Origin: Roseococcus sp. SDR
GTDB lineage: Bacteria; Pseudomonadota; Alphaproteobacteria; Acetobacterales; Acetobacteraceae
Assembly: GCF_019083995.1 (NCBI RefSeq)
Contig: NZ_JAHRCU010000006.1
Coordinates: forward strand, 62,001 to 126,000
Direction of reading: 5' to 3'
DNA length: 64,000 nt
The notes under the pieces were generated by a model, which made no database searches, was not told the DNA's origin, and saw only the letters and a program-made list of their open reading frames with translations. Of the stretch, positions 42,604 through 51,033 are shown piece by piece. Position numbers and translations under genes: made by a program. Every line of letters starts with the position of its first letter. Within the stretch, counting starts at the first letter, position 1.

Positions 42604-45273
42604 TCACTGCCCGCGCTCGGCGCGGTAGCGGAGGATCGCTTCGCGCATTTCTTCCTGCGCGCGCTGCCGCCGTTCCCGTTCGGCCTGTGCTGCCATCGCA
42701 AAGGTGGTGTGCAGCTTCGGGTTCACGTGCCAGCCGGACGGATGCTTGGCGGCATTCTTCACCGGCTCCGCGCGAAGCCAGCCCATCAGTTCAAGCGTTG
42801 TCAGCACTTCAACCAGTTCTCGCCGATGCTCGGTCGCCCGCAAGGGTTGATATGCACGCATGATATCCCGGAGCGTGACCCGGCCCTTTTCGCGGGCTTC
42901 GTCGCTCGCGAGGATGAATCCCGCGATCCATCGCGCGTGCCCCGTCTGCCGCGTCAGGAACAGCAGGGCATCGGCCCGCAGCAGATGGGGCAGCAGCACC
43001 TCACGCATGTAGGCGGCGGCGCGGCGCGCGGTGTCCTCGCTCAGCACCGCCGCGACGGGCGGGTGCTCGCCTCGCGCATTGGCATCCGCGATGTTGATCA
43101 GGTGGAAGGTCAATGCCAGTCGGGCGAAGGTGCCGGGCCACTTCGCCAGCGCAGCCTTGAGTCGGGCCGAGCTATCCGGCATGGCGCCTTGCGCTTTGAG
43201 CAAGGCGTTGATGTCTTCCCGATGCCGATGCGCTTCGGCGTGGAAGACCACCGGTCGATGCTTCACCTCGGGCGCGAGTTCGACGAAGCCTGTGGAGGGC
43301 CTCAGGGTGGCCAGCGCAGGGAACAGGTCGCGATACCGCGCGAGGGCCGCCGCGTCGGGGCGTCGGTCCTCCCCGTCGCCTTGTCCGCACGGCAGGCAGT
43401 AGAGGAAGCGTTGCAGCAGCCCGTCATCCGCCGCATCCTTCGCGATGCGCTGGATGGGCTCAGGCTGGATGCCGCCGAGAACGCAGGCGGACCAGTTCGG
43501 GATGGCGAAGGTTCCACGCCCGATGCGATCCACCACGTAGCGGCCACCGTTGAAGAGCGTGAGATAGTGCGCTCGATCCGCGCCGCCTTTGCCCCCGGCC
43601 TTGTATTGATCCATGCCGGCCAGCCAACCGCTCATCTCATCCTGGCGGCACAGCACCTTGCCCGAGGGGGCGCGCTGCTTCGCGTCGTCGTCTCGGCGGA
43701 GCACTTCCGTCAGCGCTTCAACGGTCGTGCCCTCGATCAGGTACCGGTCCAGCTTCGGCGGCAGCGGCCCGATACCTGGCGGGGCCCTGTCCGCCTTGAT
43801 TGCGGCCATTTCCTCCCGCCACTTCCGCATAGCTTCGGCGTGCCGATCCCGCGCCTCGGCGTCCAGGCGCTCAATGGGCGAGGTGGCGGTCTTGAGAACG
43901 GGGGTCTTCATGATGGACGGATCACCCACCACCGCGCCCCACAGCCGGGGGCTTTCCATCCAGGTGTCGTCATGCACGCGGGGCTGAATGCGCCAGTCAT
44001 CGGGGATGACGGAGGCGGCGGCCACCACGGCGCAGAGAGCCACCGCTGCCGGGTCAACGCCCATGCGCGCAGCGGTGTCGAAGACGAAAGGCGCGAGGGC
44101 GTCGGGCAAATGATGCGGCCGCAGCACGGGCGCGCCGGTTAACTCGGTATCGCCGAGGAAGTCGACCGGGTCAGGCCAATCCCCGCCGGGAGCAGCGGCG
44201 CTTGCCTCAGTGCGCTCCCCAAGCTTTGCTCGAGCACTGGAGACAGCGCGCGGGATATCATCATAGCGGGCCTGCCAGCGGCCCGCCTGGAAACTGCCGT
44301 CCTTCAGGTCGCGGCTTTCGGGCGGGACGGCATTCATGAGTCCACGCAGGGTCAGGACTGCCTGGGCATCGGCCATGCCGCCCTTCAGATACCGCATAGC
44401 CAGCGCAGCCAGCGGCGCGTGATAGTCCTCCGCCGTCAGCACGACCCGGATCAGCTCGTCGGTTTCCCGCTCCTCTCCCGCGCCCATAGAGGCCCCTTCA
44501 CCGCTCTTGGGGTGATCGTGCAGCCCAGCGGCAGCAGCGGCCTCCTGGAGCCTGTCCAGCGCGTCCTGAAGCTCGATCTCCCGGGCGTCGTCCATGGCAA
44601 CGATGCGCGCAAGGCGGGGCGAGCCTTTTCGGTGCCAGCTACCAGGCCACCGGAGCGGATGAACAATCGGCGTGTTCGAGGCATCCGCGCCCACCAGCCG
44701 TTGCGCCACCTGCCTCGCCTGCTTCAGCCGCCCGTGATCCGCCGCTTCGCGCGTCGGTTCTGTCAGCCGCCAGTGGAGGTGCAGCTTGGGCTGCATCTCG
44801 CCCTTCTCGGGATCGAGCCACTCGCCTCCACTCGCCACCACCAACGTTGCCGGACCCAGCAGGCCTTCCAGCCGGGTGCGCGCTACCCGCGGGTTGGAAT
44901 CGCATTCGACGGAGAGCACGAGGCCGTTGGCGAGGCTGGCCTCATCCGCCTTGTCAGGGTTGTTGAAGGTGGCCGGGGGCGGGCAGAAGGTCACCGGAAA
45001 AGGCGCATTCGCCGCTCGGTGAGCGGCCTGGGTTGCGGCCTGGATCAGGGTGTTGAGATGCGGGTTGATCGAGTGAGCGCTGATCTCGAACACCCCGCCG
45101 ACATCGTCACGGAATGCCCGCAGGGAGACGAAGGTCCCAGAGTCGGCATAGCGAAACAGCGCGTCCACAAAGTGCGCAATCTCAGCGCTATCAACGGCAA
45201 GGGGCGCCACGGCATTCATCGTGCTCGCGACGTCCGGATGCTCGGAGGGCGAGGCGCCACCCTGCATGTCCAT
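42604..45273 (-). CDS. Primase/helicase-type replication protein (DUF3987)
   Basis: 889 aa. The N-terminal ~250 residues carry a RepB/primase-like region (FCPPPATFNN, LVLSVECDSNPRVARTRLE, KLHLHWRLTEP, NTPIVHPLRWPGSWHRKG) resembling the Prim-Pol domains of phage and plasmid proteins. The C-terminal half is DUF3987: LWGAVVGDPSIMKTPVLKTA (degenerate P-loop), VLCRQDEMSGWLAGMDQYK and CVLGGIQPEPIQRI. It should initiate and help drive replication of the excised island. Start ATG 45273 has GAGG about 10 nt upstream. It follows the upstream gene with no gap. Confidence 0.8.
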   Translation of the reverse strand: MDMQGGASPSEHPDVASTMNAVAPLAVDSAEIAHFVDALFRYADSGTFVSLRAFRDDVGGVFEISAHSINPHLNTLIQAATQAAHRAANAPFPVTFCPPPATFNNPDKADEASLANGLVLSVECDSNPRVARTRLEGLLGPATLVVASGGEWLDPEKGEMQPKLHLHWRLTEPTREAADHGRLKQARQVAQRLVGADASNTPIVHPLRWPGSWHRKGSPRLARIVAMDDAREIELQDALDRLQEAAAAAGLHDHPKSGEGASMGAGEERETDELIRVVLTAEDYHAPLAALAMRYLKGGMADAQAVLTLRGLMNAVPPESRDLKDGSFQAGRWQARYDDIPRAVSSARAKLGERTEASAAAPGGDWPDPVDFLGDTELTGAPVLRPHHLPDALAPFVFDTAARMGVDPAAVALCAVVAAASVIPDDWRIQPRVHDDTWMESPRLWGAVVGDPSIMKTPVLKTATSPIERLDAEARDRHAEAMRKWREEMAAIKADRAPPGIGPLPPKLDRYLIEGTTVEALTEVLRRDDDAKQRAPSGKVLCRQDEMSGWLAGMDQYKAGGKGGADRAHYLTLFNGGRYVVDRIGRGTFAIPNWSACVLGGIQPEPIQRIAKDAADDGLLQRFLYCLPCGQGDGEDRRPDAAALARYRDLFPALATLRPSTGFVELAPEVKHRPVVFHAEAHRHREDINALLKAQGAMPDSSARLKAALAKWPGTFARLALTFHLINIADANARGEHPPVAAVLSEDTARRAAAYMREVLLPHLLRADALLFLTRQTGHARWIAGFILASDEAREKGRVTLRDIMRAYQPLRATEHRRELVEVLTTLELMGWLRAEPVKNAAKHPSGWHVNPKLHTTFAMAAQAERERRQRAQEEMREAILRYRAERGQ

Positions 45274-45278
45274 CACCG

Positions 45279-45851
45279 CTAATCCTCGCGGAAAGCGGGA
45301 GGCAGCGGGCCAAGCGGGAGCCCGCGGCGAAGGCTGTCGAACAGCCCTTGGGGCGAGGTCCGGCGCAACCCGCGCATAAGCGGGCGCAGGTCGCGCTGCG
45401 CGAGGTGGCCCTCGCGGAAAAGCCGCGCGGCGACGGCGGCGATGCGATCACTCTCCTTCGTCGTCAGGATCGTCACCTCGGCCAGCAAGCGGTCGTGCAT
45501 GGCCACTGCCGCCGTGGCATCGCCGGCTGCCGCCTGCGTCGCTTTGAGCACATCCGCCCGCGCATTCGCCAGGGCGTGCACATCGCGCTCGCGGAGCCAG
45601 AAGTGCCCCGCCGGCAGGGCAGGGCGAGCCATAAAGCCCGCCAGCACCGCCGCAGCATTCAGCACGCTGCGGGCCGGGCTGCGCTGGGCGGGCAAGCGCA
45701 GGCGCCCGACCCAGCCAGCGTCCTCATGGTCATAGTCAAAGGAGCACTCGGGCGCCATGCCAAGCCAGCAGGCCGCCACGGTGGCGCCCGCCAGATCACG
45801 CGCCTCGATGTCAAAATTCGACCCCGGCGTGGGGACAACAGTGTTATTCAT
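45279..45851 (-). CDS. Island protein of unknown function
   Basis: 190 aa, soluble, Ala/Arg-rich and mostly helical. It has ECSFDYDHEDAGWVGRLRLP at the N-terminus and a helical middle (HALANARADVLKATQAAAGD). It ends 5 nt before the replication gene start and is in the same direction, so it probably shares its transcript. No family recognised. A replication accessory or DNA-binding role is only a positional guess. Confidence 0.5.
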   Translation of the reverse strand: MNNTVVPTPGSNFDIEARDLAGATVAACWLGMAPECSFDYDHEDAGWVGRLRLPAQRSPARSVLNAAAVLAGFMARPALPAGHFWLRERDVHALANARADVLKATQAAAGDATAAVAMHDRLLAEVTILTTKESDRIAAVAARLFREGHLAQRDLRPLMRGLRRTSPQGLFDSLRRGLPLGPLPPAFRED

Positions 45852-45961
45852 TTTCCGACTCCAATGAGATGGAGCCGGAGCGATTGGCCGTAGCGTTCAG
45901 CGCGGCAGGTCTGGTAGAAGGCGGGTGTCAACAACACCAACTACTAGACCGCGATGCTTTC

Positions 45962-45993
45962 CGCCGGGGCCGCAAGGCTCCGGCGTTTTGTTT
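45962..45993 (+). terminator. Rho-independent terminator on the plus strand
   Basis: CGCCGGGGCC - GCAA - GGCTCCGGCG (one mismatched pair) followed by TTTTGTTT. The stable tetraloop stem and U-tract read only on the plus strand. All neighbouring genes are on the minus strand, so it would end an unannotated plus-strand transcript from the 45,852-45,961 gap or antisense from further left. Confidence 0.7.
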
Positions 45994-46252
45994 AGGCGCG
46001 GTCGCGCTTCCAGGGCGGAATGCGGCCCGGCACCTCGATGCGCGACTTCGGCTCGGTCTCGGCGCTAGTAACATCGGGCTTCGACGAGACGTGGCCGACA
46101 CCCGGCACGTAGCCGCACATCAAGCACTCGGTCGTGCGGCCCGACATGACCGGGTCGAGCGCGCCGCAGTCGTGGCAGACGGGGAACGGGAGATCGTCCG
46201 GGTAGTTGTCCACGGGACGGGGCGCGGGGCGCGGAGCGGTGATCTTGCTCAT
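45992..46252 (-). CDS. Small zinc-ribbon protein
   Basis: 86 aa. Two CxxC knuckles, FPVCHDCGALDP and TECLMCGYVPG, predict a zinc ribbon; both tails are Pro- and charge-rich and probably disordered. Start ATG 46252 overlaps the stop of the HTH gene (ATGA), so the two are made together. Its stop overlaps the U-tract of the plus-strand terminator. Possible regulator or replication accessory of the island. Confidence 0.6.
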   Translation of the reverse strand: MSKITAPRPAPRPVDNYPDDLPFPVCHDCGALDPVMSGRTTECLMCGYVPGVGHVSSKPDVTSAETEPKSRIEVPGRIPPWKRDRA

Positions 46253-46485
46253 TGCGCGGCCTCCGCGCCGACGAGGCGCTTAAGATCGGCGGCGGGGATC
46301 AGCGTACGGCCGGCGATACGGACCACCTTGAGTTTGCCCTCGTTCGCGCGGCGGCGAAGGGAGGAAACGCTCAGGCCGGTGATATGCGCACCTTGCGCCC
46401 AGGAGTAGGCCAAAGCGTTGGTGGGCGGCTCGGCCGGTCGCTTTTCCGGTTTATTGCCGCGATTCTTCGCGGGGTTGGCTTGCAT
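46249..46485 (-). CDS. AlpA/excisionase-like HTH protein
   Basis: 78 aa. The winged-helix core AYSWAQGAHITGLSVSSLRR is followed by RANEGKLKVVRIAGRTLIPAADLKRLVG, the MerR-like excisionase/AlpA pattern: HTH then an arm ending in a basic strand. In satellites such proteins switch on excision and replication. It resembles the protein at 51034-51261 (SVS(S/T)LRRRA(N/K)(E/D)G). A run of 12-nt repeats lies about 85-120 nt upstream. Confidence 0.75.
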   Translation of the reverse strand: MQANPAKNRGNKPEKRPAEPPTNALAYSWAQGAHITGLSVSSLRRRANEGKLKVVRIAGRTLIPAADLKRLVGAEAAQ

Positions 46486-46571
46486 GGCGGATGCTCCTGC
46501 CCCCTGCTGGGAGCGCTTGAAGGACCGCGACGCACCCTGCGCCGCGTACCCTCAAAAGGAGCCATCAGAAA

Positions 46572-46604
46572 TTCGCGGTCTATTTCGCGGTCTATTTCGC
46601 GGTC
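46572..46604. repeat. Three 12-nt tandem repeats upstream of the HTH gene
   Basis: TTCGCGGTC repeats at 46572, 46584 and 46596 with exact 12-nt period (spacer TAT). They overlap the last codons and stop of the upstream gene, where they encode DREIDREI, and lie upstream of the HTH gene start at 46485. They could be regulator-binding iterons. Confidence 0.5.
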
Positions 46605-47425
46605 GGCGCAATGCGCGGCTCTCGCTTTGCCCCGCGCCTGTGCCATTTTTTCGATGTGGCCTCTCGACGGATTTTGCGGAGCTTGTCTCGCGAGATTTCT
46701 CCTGCGAAATGTTCCCGCGCAGCTTTGAGGTCTACAGCCTCGCTCGGAGTCTTTGCGTCACCGGGCCATGTGCCCTCGCGTAGCTTGAACCAAGCCCGCA
46801 CGTTCCGCTCAGTCGGCTCGGGCCTAGGCTCCGCGCCGAGTTGTGCCCCAGGACGCGAAGGGAGGGTCGAAGCGCTGTGCTCGACAGGCGTTTCCTTTTG
46901 CTCAGATGCCTGTTGGGGAATGCCGGCGATATCGGATGGGGCGAGCGCAGGATTCGCGGTTGGGGTAGTTGGCCCGCCAGTGGCGACAGCTTCCTGTTGG
47001 GTTGTGCGCAAGTGCTCCGGGAGGCCGCGTATTGCTTTCTGTGCCCATCGTTCAACCTCGCCCCAACGAACCTCAATGGCGCTGCGATGGCCGCCAATAT
47101 TCATGACGGTTCCGTCCGTCCAATCGACCTTGGCTAGAACCCAATCGTGAACGGAGACGCGGCCGCCACGCTCTTCCATGCTCGCCGGAAATCGCCTTTT
47201 AGCAGGGTCAGCAGATGACGCGGGGATGCCCAGGAAGTCCCACCGGCTCCGCCTCATGTTCCAACCGGCAATGCGGTGTACCACCGCATGGCGTTCAACG
47301 GCGTATTGAAGCTGCCGGCAGATACTATCCAATCCCTCGCGGGGAAAATCGGGGCCTCCCAGGAGTTCGCGTAGCAGGTTCATAGCCTTTGGCAGAGACA
47401 CCCAACTCGGAATGGCTTCGTTCAT
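46592..47425 (-). CDS. Island protein of unknown function
   Basis: 277 aa from ATG 47425, with a GGGAGG site about 8 nt upstream. The N-terminal half (SWVSLPKAMNLLRELLGG, WDFLGIPASSADPAKRRFPA, VEVRWGEVERWAQK-like segment) looks folded. A Pro/Ala/Thr-rich linker (about 150-200) follows, then a C-terminal ERNVRAWFKLREGTW with helical basic KAAREHFAGEISRDKLRKIRREA. No family recognised. It sits between integrase and the HTH gene, where satellites often encode regulators. Confidence 0.55.
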   Translation of the reverse strand: MNEAIPSWVSLPKAMNLLRELLGGPDFPREGLDSICRQLQYAVERHAVVHRIAGWNMRRSRWDFLGIPASSADPAKRRFPASMEERGGRVSVHDWVLAKVDWTDGTVMNIGGHRSAIEVRWGEVERWAQKAIRGLPEHLRTTQQEAVATGGPTTPTANPALAPSDIAGIPQQASEQKETPVEHSASTLPSRPGAQLGAEPRPEPTERNVRAWFKLREGTWPGDAKTPSEAVDLKAAREHFAGEISRDKLRKIRREATSKKWHRRGAKREPRIAPTAK

Positions 47426-47523
47426 CTGATCGCGCCTCCCCCCAACGCATCGCAAAAAAGCGCGCGGGCCAGCAGTTTGCGGCCACCGTGACTCCTGGTA
47501 CGCCCTGCCCCACCGAAGATGCC

Positions 47524-48819
47524 TCAGCCTGCCTGCCGGGAGCGGGCTTGGTCCAGGCTCACAATGTCAGCGGCGGGCGCGGCGCAGAACGCTCCCCAAG
47601 CTTGCATCAACGGCCGGCGACGCTCCAGCAGGTCAGAGCGCGCGTAGGCGGCTTCGACGCCACGGACGACATGTGCCAATGCGCGCTCGGCCACCTCTCG
47701 CCCCTCCGGGCGGGTCTCGCCGCACCAGTCGCGGAACGCGCTACGAAAGCCATGGGGGACGATCACCCGCCCCGCCAGGTCGCGCCAGCGAGGCGGTTCG
47801 TCCTCATCCAGCCCATCCGTCGCCATGCCGCGCACCAGCATCGTCAGCGCCATGTCGGACAAGGGATTATTCTGGGTGTTCGGAAAGATCACGTCTTTCG
47901 CGCGCGGCTTCTCGACAGTCGCCCTGTTCAGCACATCCATGGCAGCGTCGGACAGCGGTACGCGGTGCATCTCCCCCGCCTTCATGCGCGCCGCTGGCAC
48001 CGTCCAGACGCGGGCCGCCATGTCGATTTCACCCCAGGTCGCACCCCGGACCTCCCCGGTGCGCGCTGCCGTGAGGATGGCAAACTCCAGCGCCAAGGCT
48101 GCCATGCCACGCCGCCCCCTCAACGCCACTAGGAACTCGGGGACCTGGGGCCAGGGGAGGGCGGGCTGACGCTGTACTGGGGCGAGCTTCGAGGGGTTGG
48201 GCAGCAACTCGGATAGATGCCCCCGCCAGCGGGCAGGATTCTCCCCCTGACGCCATTTCAGGGCATGAGCGTGGTCAAGGACAGTCTCGATCCTCCCTCG
48301 CAGCCTGGAGGCAGTCTCCGGTGTCTTGGCCCAGATGGGGCGCAGCACCCGCATCACGTCGTCACCTGCGACCTCGGACACGGGTAGCTCGCCCAGGATC
48401 GGCAAGGCGTGCTTCTCCAGCGTCGCCCGCCACTGCCACTTATGCTTTTCGTTCTTCCAGACACCCTCGCGCGAGGCGATAGCGGATTCCATGGCGGCCT
48501 TGAAGGTTCGATCTTTGCTGGCCGACTCGGTCGCCTGATGCACCTCGCGCTGCCGCTCACGGATTGGATCACGCCCCGCCTTGATGGACTGCCGGGCGGC
48601 GTCGGCAGCTTCTCGCGCGGCCTTGAGGGAAACGTCCGGGTAGCCACCCAATGACATGTCCCGCTGGCGCCCATGAAGGCGATAGCGCAGAACCCAGCCG
48701 GCCCGACCGTCAGCGCGGATATGCAAATGCAGCCCGCCCCCATCGGTGTGTCGCCCGACCGTATGGCGATCCTTTGCGGTGAGGGCTTCGACCGTCTTTG
48801 CTGTGAGCTTTCCGGCCAT
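47524..48819 (-). CDS. int: Tyrosine-type integrase
   Basis: 431 aa phage-type integrase of the P4-like family with an N-terminal DUF4102-like arm-binding part (LTAKTVEALTAKDRHTVGRH, MSLGGYPDVSLKAAREAADA). The catalytic residues are readable: Arg in AARTGEVRGATW, His/Arg in VPHGFRSAFRDW, His in RALAHVV and the nucleophile Tyr in AAYARSDL (about residue 390). Start ATG 48819 has GGAGG 10 nt upstream. It lies 203 nt from attR and catalyses integration into the tRNA-Ala 3' end. Confidence 0.94.
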   Translation of the reverse strand: MAGKLTAKTVEALTAKDRHTVGRHTDGGGLHLHIRADGRAGWVLRYRLHGRQRDMSLGGYPDVSLKAAREAADAARQSIKAGRDPIRERQREVHQATESASKDRTFKAAMESAIASREGVWKNEKHKWQWRATLEKHALPILGELPVSEVAGDDVMRVLRPIWAKTPETASRLRGRIETVLDHAHALKWRQGENPARWRGHLSELLPNPSKLAPVQRQPALPWPQVPEFLVALRGRRGMAALALEFAILTAARTGEVRGATWGEIDMAARVWTVPAARMKAGEMHRVPLSDAAMDVLNRATVEKPRAKDVIFPNTQNNPLSDMALTMLVRGMATDGLDEDEPPRWRDLAGRVIVPHGFRSAFRDWCGETRPEGREVAERALAHVVRGVEAAYARSDLLERRRPLMQAWGAFCAAPAADIVSLDQARSRQAG

Positions 48820-48871
48820 GTCCCAACAACCTCCACACGCTCCGCCGAAACGGTAGGGCGTTGGGTCCGTT

Positions 48872-48889
48872 CCCAACGTCGTTCCCAAC
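48872..48889 (+). repeat. Candidate integrase arm site, right
   Basis: CCCAACGTCGTTCCCAAC, one base different from 27244-27261. A further TTGGGTCCGTTCCC lies just before it. It is located between the integrase gene and attR. Confidence 0.45.
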
Positions 48890-49021
48890 ATGGGTGATGG
48901 ATTGGGGTGATGCAAGCTGAAACGGCGTGAAGCAGACTTTCTTTCAAGTAGCTGTTTAAAGGGATATTTATTGGCCTATCGTGACGTTCGGTGAGGCACC
49001 CTGAAGTATCGTTTCGGTGGA

Positions 49022-49036
49022 CCTCAGCTCCACCAC
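49022..49036 (+). repeat. attR: duplicated tRNA-Ala 3' end
   Basis: CCTCAGCTCCACCAC, identical to the tRNA-Ala 3' end at 27171-27185. Together with its left flank it forms a small palindrome (GGTGGA...TCCACC). It marks the right edge of the island. Confidence 0.9.
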
Positions 49037-49463
49037 TTTTCAAGGATTTCCGCGGGTTTGAAGGGGAGTCATCCTGGCTACCCCCAGCCCTACCCCCAAC
49101 CCCTTTCTGGCCGGCTGTTGCCCGCTCTACGTGGCGGCCTCGTGATGAAGACGGTCGCGATAGGGTCCGTCGCTGCGCGGGGTGCGCACGCGACGGGCGG
49201 CACACCTCCCCATCGCCCCCCAAGCTAAGCGGTGCCGCACCACTGCATGTCGCCATCGTCTCGGCTGGGCCCTCCACAGGTATGCCGCGGCTTCCCACAG
49301 CCCGGCACCGTTAGCTGACCCCTCGGGCGGCACGGAGACCATCGCGTACCCATGGCCGGTACTCCGCGGTGCCGTCTCATGCGCAGTGGGGGCCTTTAAG
49401 CCGGTGCAAACGGTCAAGGTACACCAGGGACAACGGCGACATCACGGGCGTGAAGGCAACGCA
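49037..49463. other. Gene-free region right of attR
   Basis: About 430 nt with no gene I can support on either strand, and no further copy of the att core. The open frames here have no recognisable protein features. If a second element is integrated in tandem, its own left end would lie here. Confidence 0.4.
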
Positions 49464-50177
49464 TCAGCTCGCCTCTTCCCGTGCCAAGCGGTTCAGGGTC
49501 TGCGCGCTCGCATTTGCATCAGCCAGGGTGCGTAGACCCGCGTTCTGTCGATGGGCGGCCAGCTGGTCCGGGGTGAGTTGTACCCGCCTACGACGCGCAG
49601 CCTTGTCCTCGCGCTCGCGCTGGTCCAGTTGCGCTCGCATAGCTTCGACCGCGCGGCGGTTGGCTTCCGCGTGGGACGCGCGTTCGGCCGACGTCTCTCT
49701 ACGTTCCTCGGGCGAGCCTCTGCTGGGCTCCACGAACATCATTCGCTGCAGGGCTGCGCGCTGGTGGCGCAGGGGCTGGGCCGCTGGCGTAACCAGCTCG
49801 GCGATTTCCGCGACGCTGGGCCAGAACCTGAAGGTCCGCGCAGCCTGGCGTTGCGTCTCCGGCGTCCAGCAGCAGCGCGGCAGATCGGTGAGGGCGTGGG
49901 CCATGGCCTGGACGCGCACCCTGAGGGCCCGACCCTCGGGTGCCTTGCTGACCATCGAGGCGAGGGGCGCGATCCACCGCACGATGGTCGCCGCATCGGT
50001 GGGGGCGAGGGCATCGCCCAGCTTGGCATGCGCCGCGCGGATCTCGGGCATCATCCAGCGGGGCGGTGCATCGGGCAGTGCATCTGGGTGCGGCGTCCCG
50101 AAGGTGACAATCGCCTCGGCCAGCGGCTGCGACAGCGTTAGCGGCTGGAGGGCGGGCAGGTTCGTTGCGTCAGCCAC
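49464..50177 (-). CDS. Phage/satellite protein of unknown function
   Basis: About 237 aa from a GTG at 50177 that overlaps the end of the replication gene. The middle (HAKLGDALAPTDAATIVRWIAPLASMV, CCWTPETQRQAARTFRFWPSVAEIAELV) resembles small proteins encoded beside phage replication initiators. The C-terminus is a charged coiled-coil-like helix (RERASHAEANRR-type to REREDKAARRRR). It is translationally coupled to the replication gene, so a helicase-loader-like accessory is conceivable, but I recognise no family. Confidence 0.5.
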   Translation of the reverse strand: MADATNLPALQPLTLSQPLAEAIVTFGTPHPDALPDAPPRWMMPEIRAAHAKLGDALAPTDAATIVRWIAPLASMVSKAPEGRALRVRVQAMAHALTDLPRCCWTPETQRQAARTFRFWPSVAEIAELVTPAAQPLRHQRAALQRMMFVEPSRGSPEERRETSAERASHAEANRRAVEAMRAQLDQREREDKAARRRRVQLTPDQLAAHRQNAGLRTLADANASAQTLNRLAREEAS

Positions 50178-50973
50178 GGTCGACGTCTCCCTCGAAATCG
50201 AAACTGGGTGGTAGCGTGGGGCTGCAGCCCAAGGGGTCGCGCATGATGTCCGCGATCGTGTCGTGCAGTTCCTCGCGCTCCGGCGCGCTTGGCGCTCCAT
50301 GGCGCGGGTCGTCCTGCCATCGGCCCTGGGCCAGCCATGTGCGCGGGTGCGGGATGAAGCGCATCTCGTCGGGCCAGCGCTGGCGCTTCAGCGCCTCGAC
50401 GAGCTGGTAGGGAGTGGCTCCTCGCCTCAGGGCCGCCGCATAGGCCGTACGGGCTGCATCCTTCCCAACCTTCCGGGGGTAGAGCGCCCACCAGGACGCG
50501 AAGCCGTCGGCAGGCGCGACCGACTGCGGAGAGAGCGTAAGCTCTCTTGCTTCAAATGGGGGTTCTGAGGGTTCCGGGTGAACGTGGTTCGGGGTTGAGC
50601 GAACGACGTTCGGGGTCGATGGTGAACGTGGTTCGGGGTTATCGAAACAGGGAGCTTGGAGTTCACCCCGAATGGGGTTCGGGGTCTGCGTCGGTTCAAC
50701 GGTGAACGACGTTCGGGGTTCGGCGAGCGTCAGAATGTATCGGTTGGACCTTCGGCCAGCCGATCTTTCGACCCTCAGGAGCCCTGCCTCGACCATCACG
50801 GGGATCGCCTTTTGGATGCCGCGGTCGCTGAGCCCGGTCGCATCAGCGAGCGCCGACATTGAGGGCCAGCACTGCGAGCGCTTATTTGCCATATCAGCCA
50901 ACGCCCAGAGGATCAGCTTGTGCGTCGGTGGTGCCTTCAGCGCGCGGACCCAGCGGAGCGCCTTGATACTCAT
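50170..50973 (-). CDS. Helix-turn-helix replication initiator-like protein with internal iterons
   Basis: 267 aa from ATG 50973. The N-terminal winged HTH (TGLSDRGIQKAIPVMVEAGL preceded by MANKRSQCWPSMSALADA) is typical of phage replication (O-like) and plasmid initiators. A Pro-rich, repeat-encoded linker (about 90-135) follows, then a C-terminal domain WALYPRKVGKDAARTAYAAAL to PHPRTWLAQGRWQDD, a motif common in phage replisome organisers. Five direct repeats lie inside the linker-coding DNA. The likely role is to bind those repeats and start replication of the surrounding element. Confidence 0.7.
   Translation of the reverse strand: MSIKALRWVRALKAPPTHKLILWALADMANKRSQCWPSMSALADATGLSDRGIQKAIPVMVEAGLLRVERSAGRRSNRYILTLAEPRTSFTVEPTQTPNPIRGELQAPCFDNPEPRSPSTPNVVRSTPNHVHPEPSEPPFEARELTLSPQSVAPADGFASWWALYPRKVGKDAARTAYAAALRRGATPYQLVEALKRQRWPDEMRFIPHPRTWLAQGRWQDDPRHGAPSAPEREELHDTIADIMRDPLGCSPTLPPSFDFEGDVDRG
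50580..50720. repeat. Five iterons within the replication gene
   Basis: Consensus GAACGWSGTTCGGGGTY at 50580-50596, 50601-50617, 50624-50640, 50670-50686 (GAATGGGG variant) and 50704-50720. Spacings are 21, 23, 46 and 34 nt. Iterons inside an initiator gene are the lambda ori arrangement, so this is a candidate origin. Confidence 0.7.
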
Positions 50974-51033
50974 TCGACGCCCCCAAAGAGAACCCGCCGC
51001 CGCGCCCGACAAGCGCGGTAAGGGCGCTGCACG

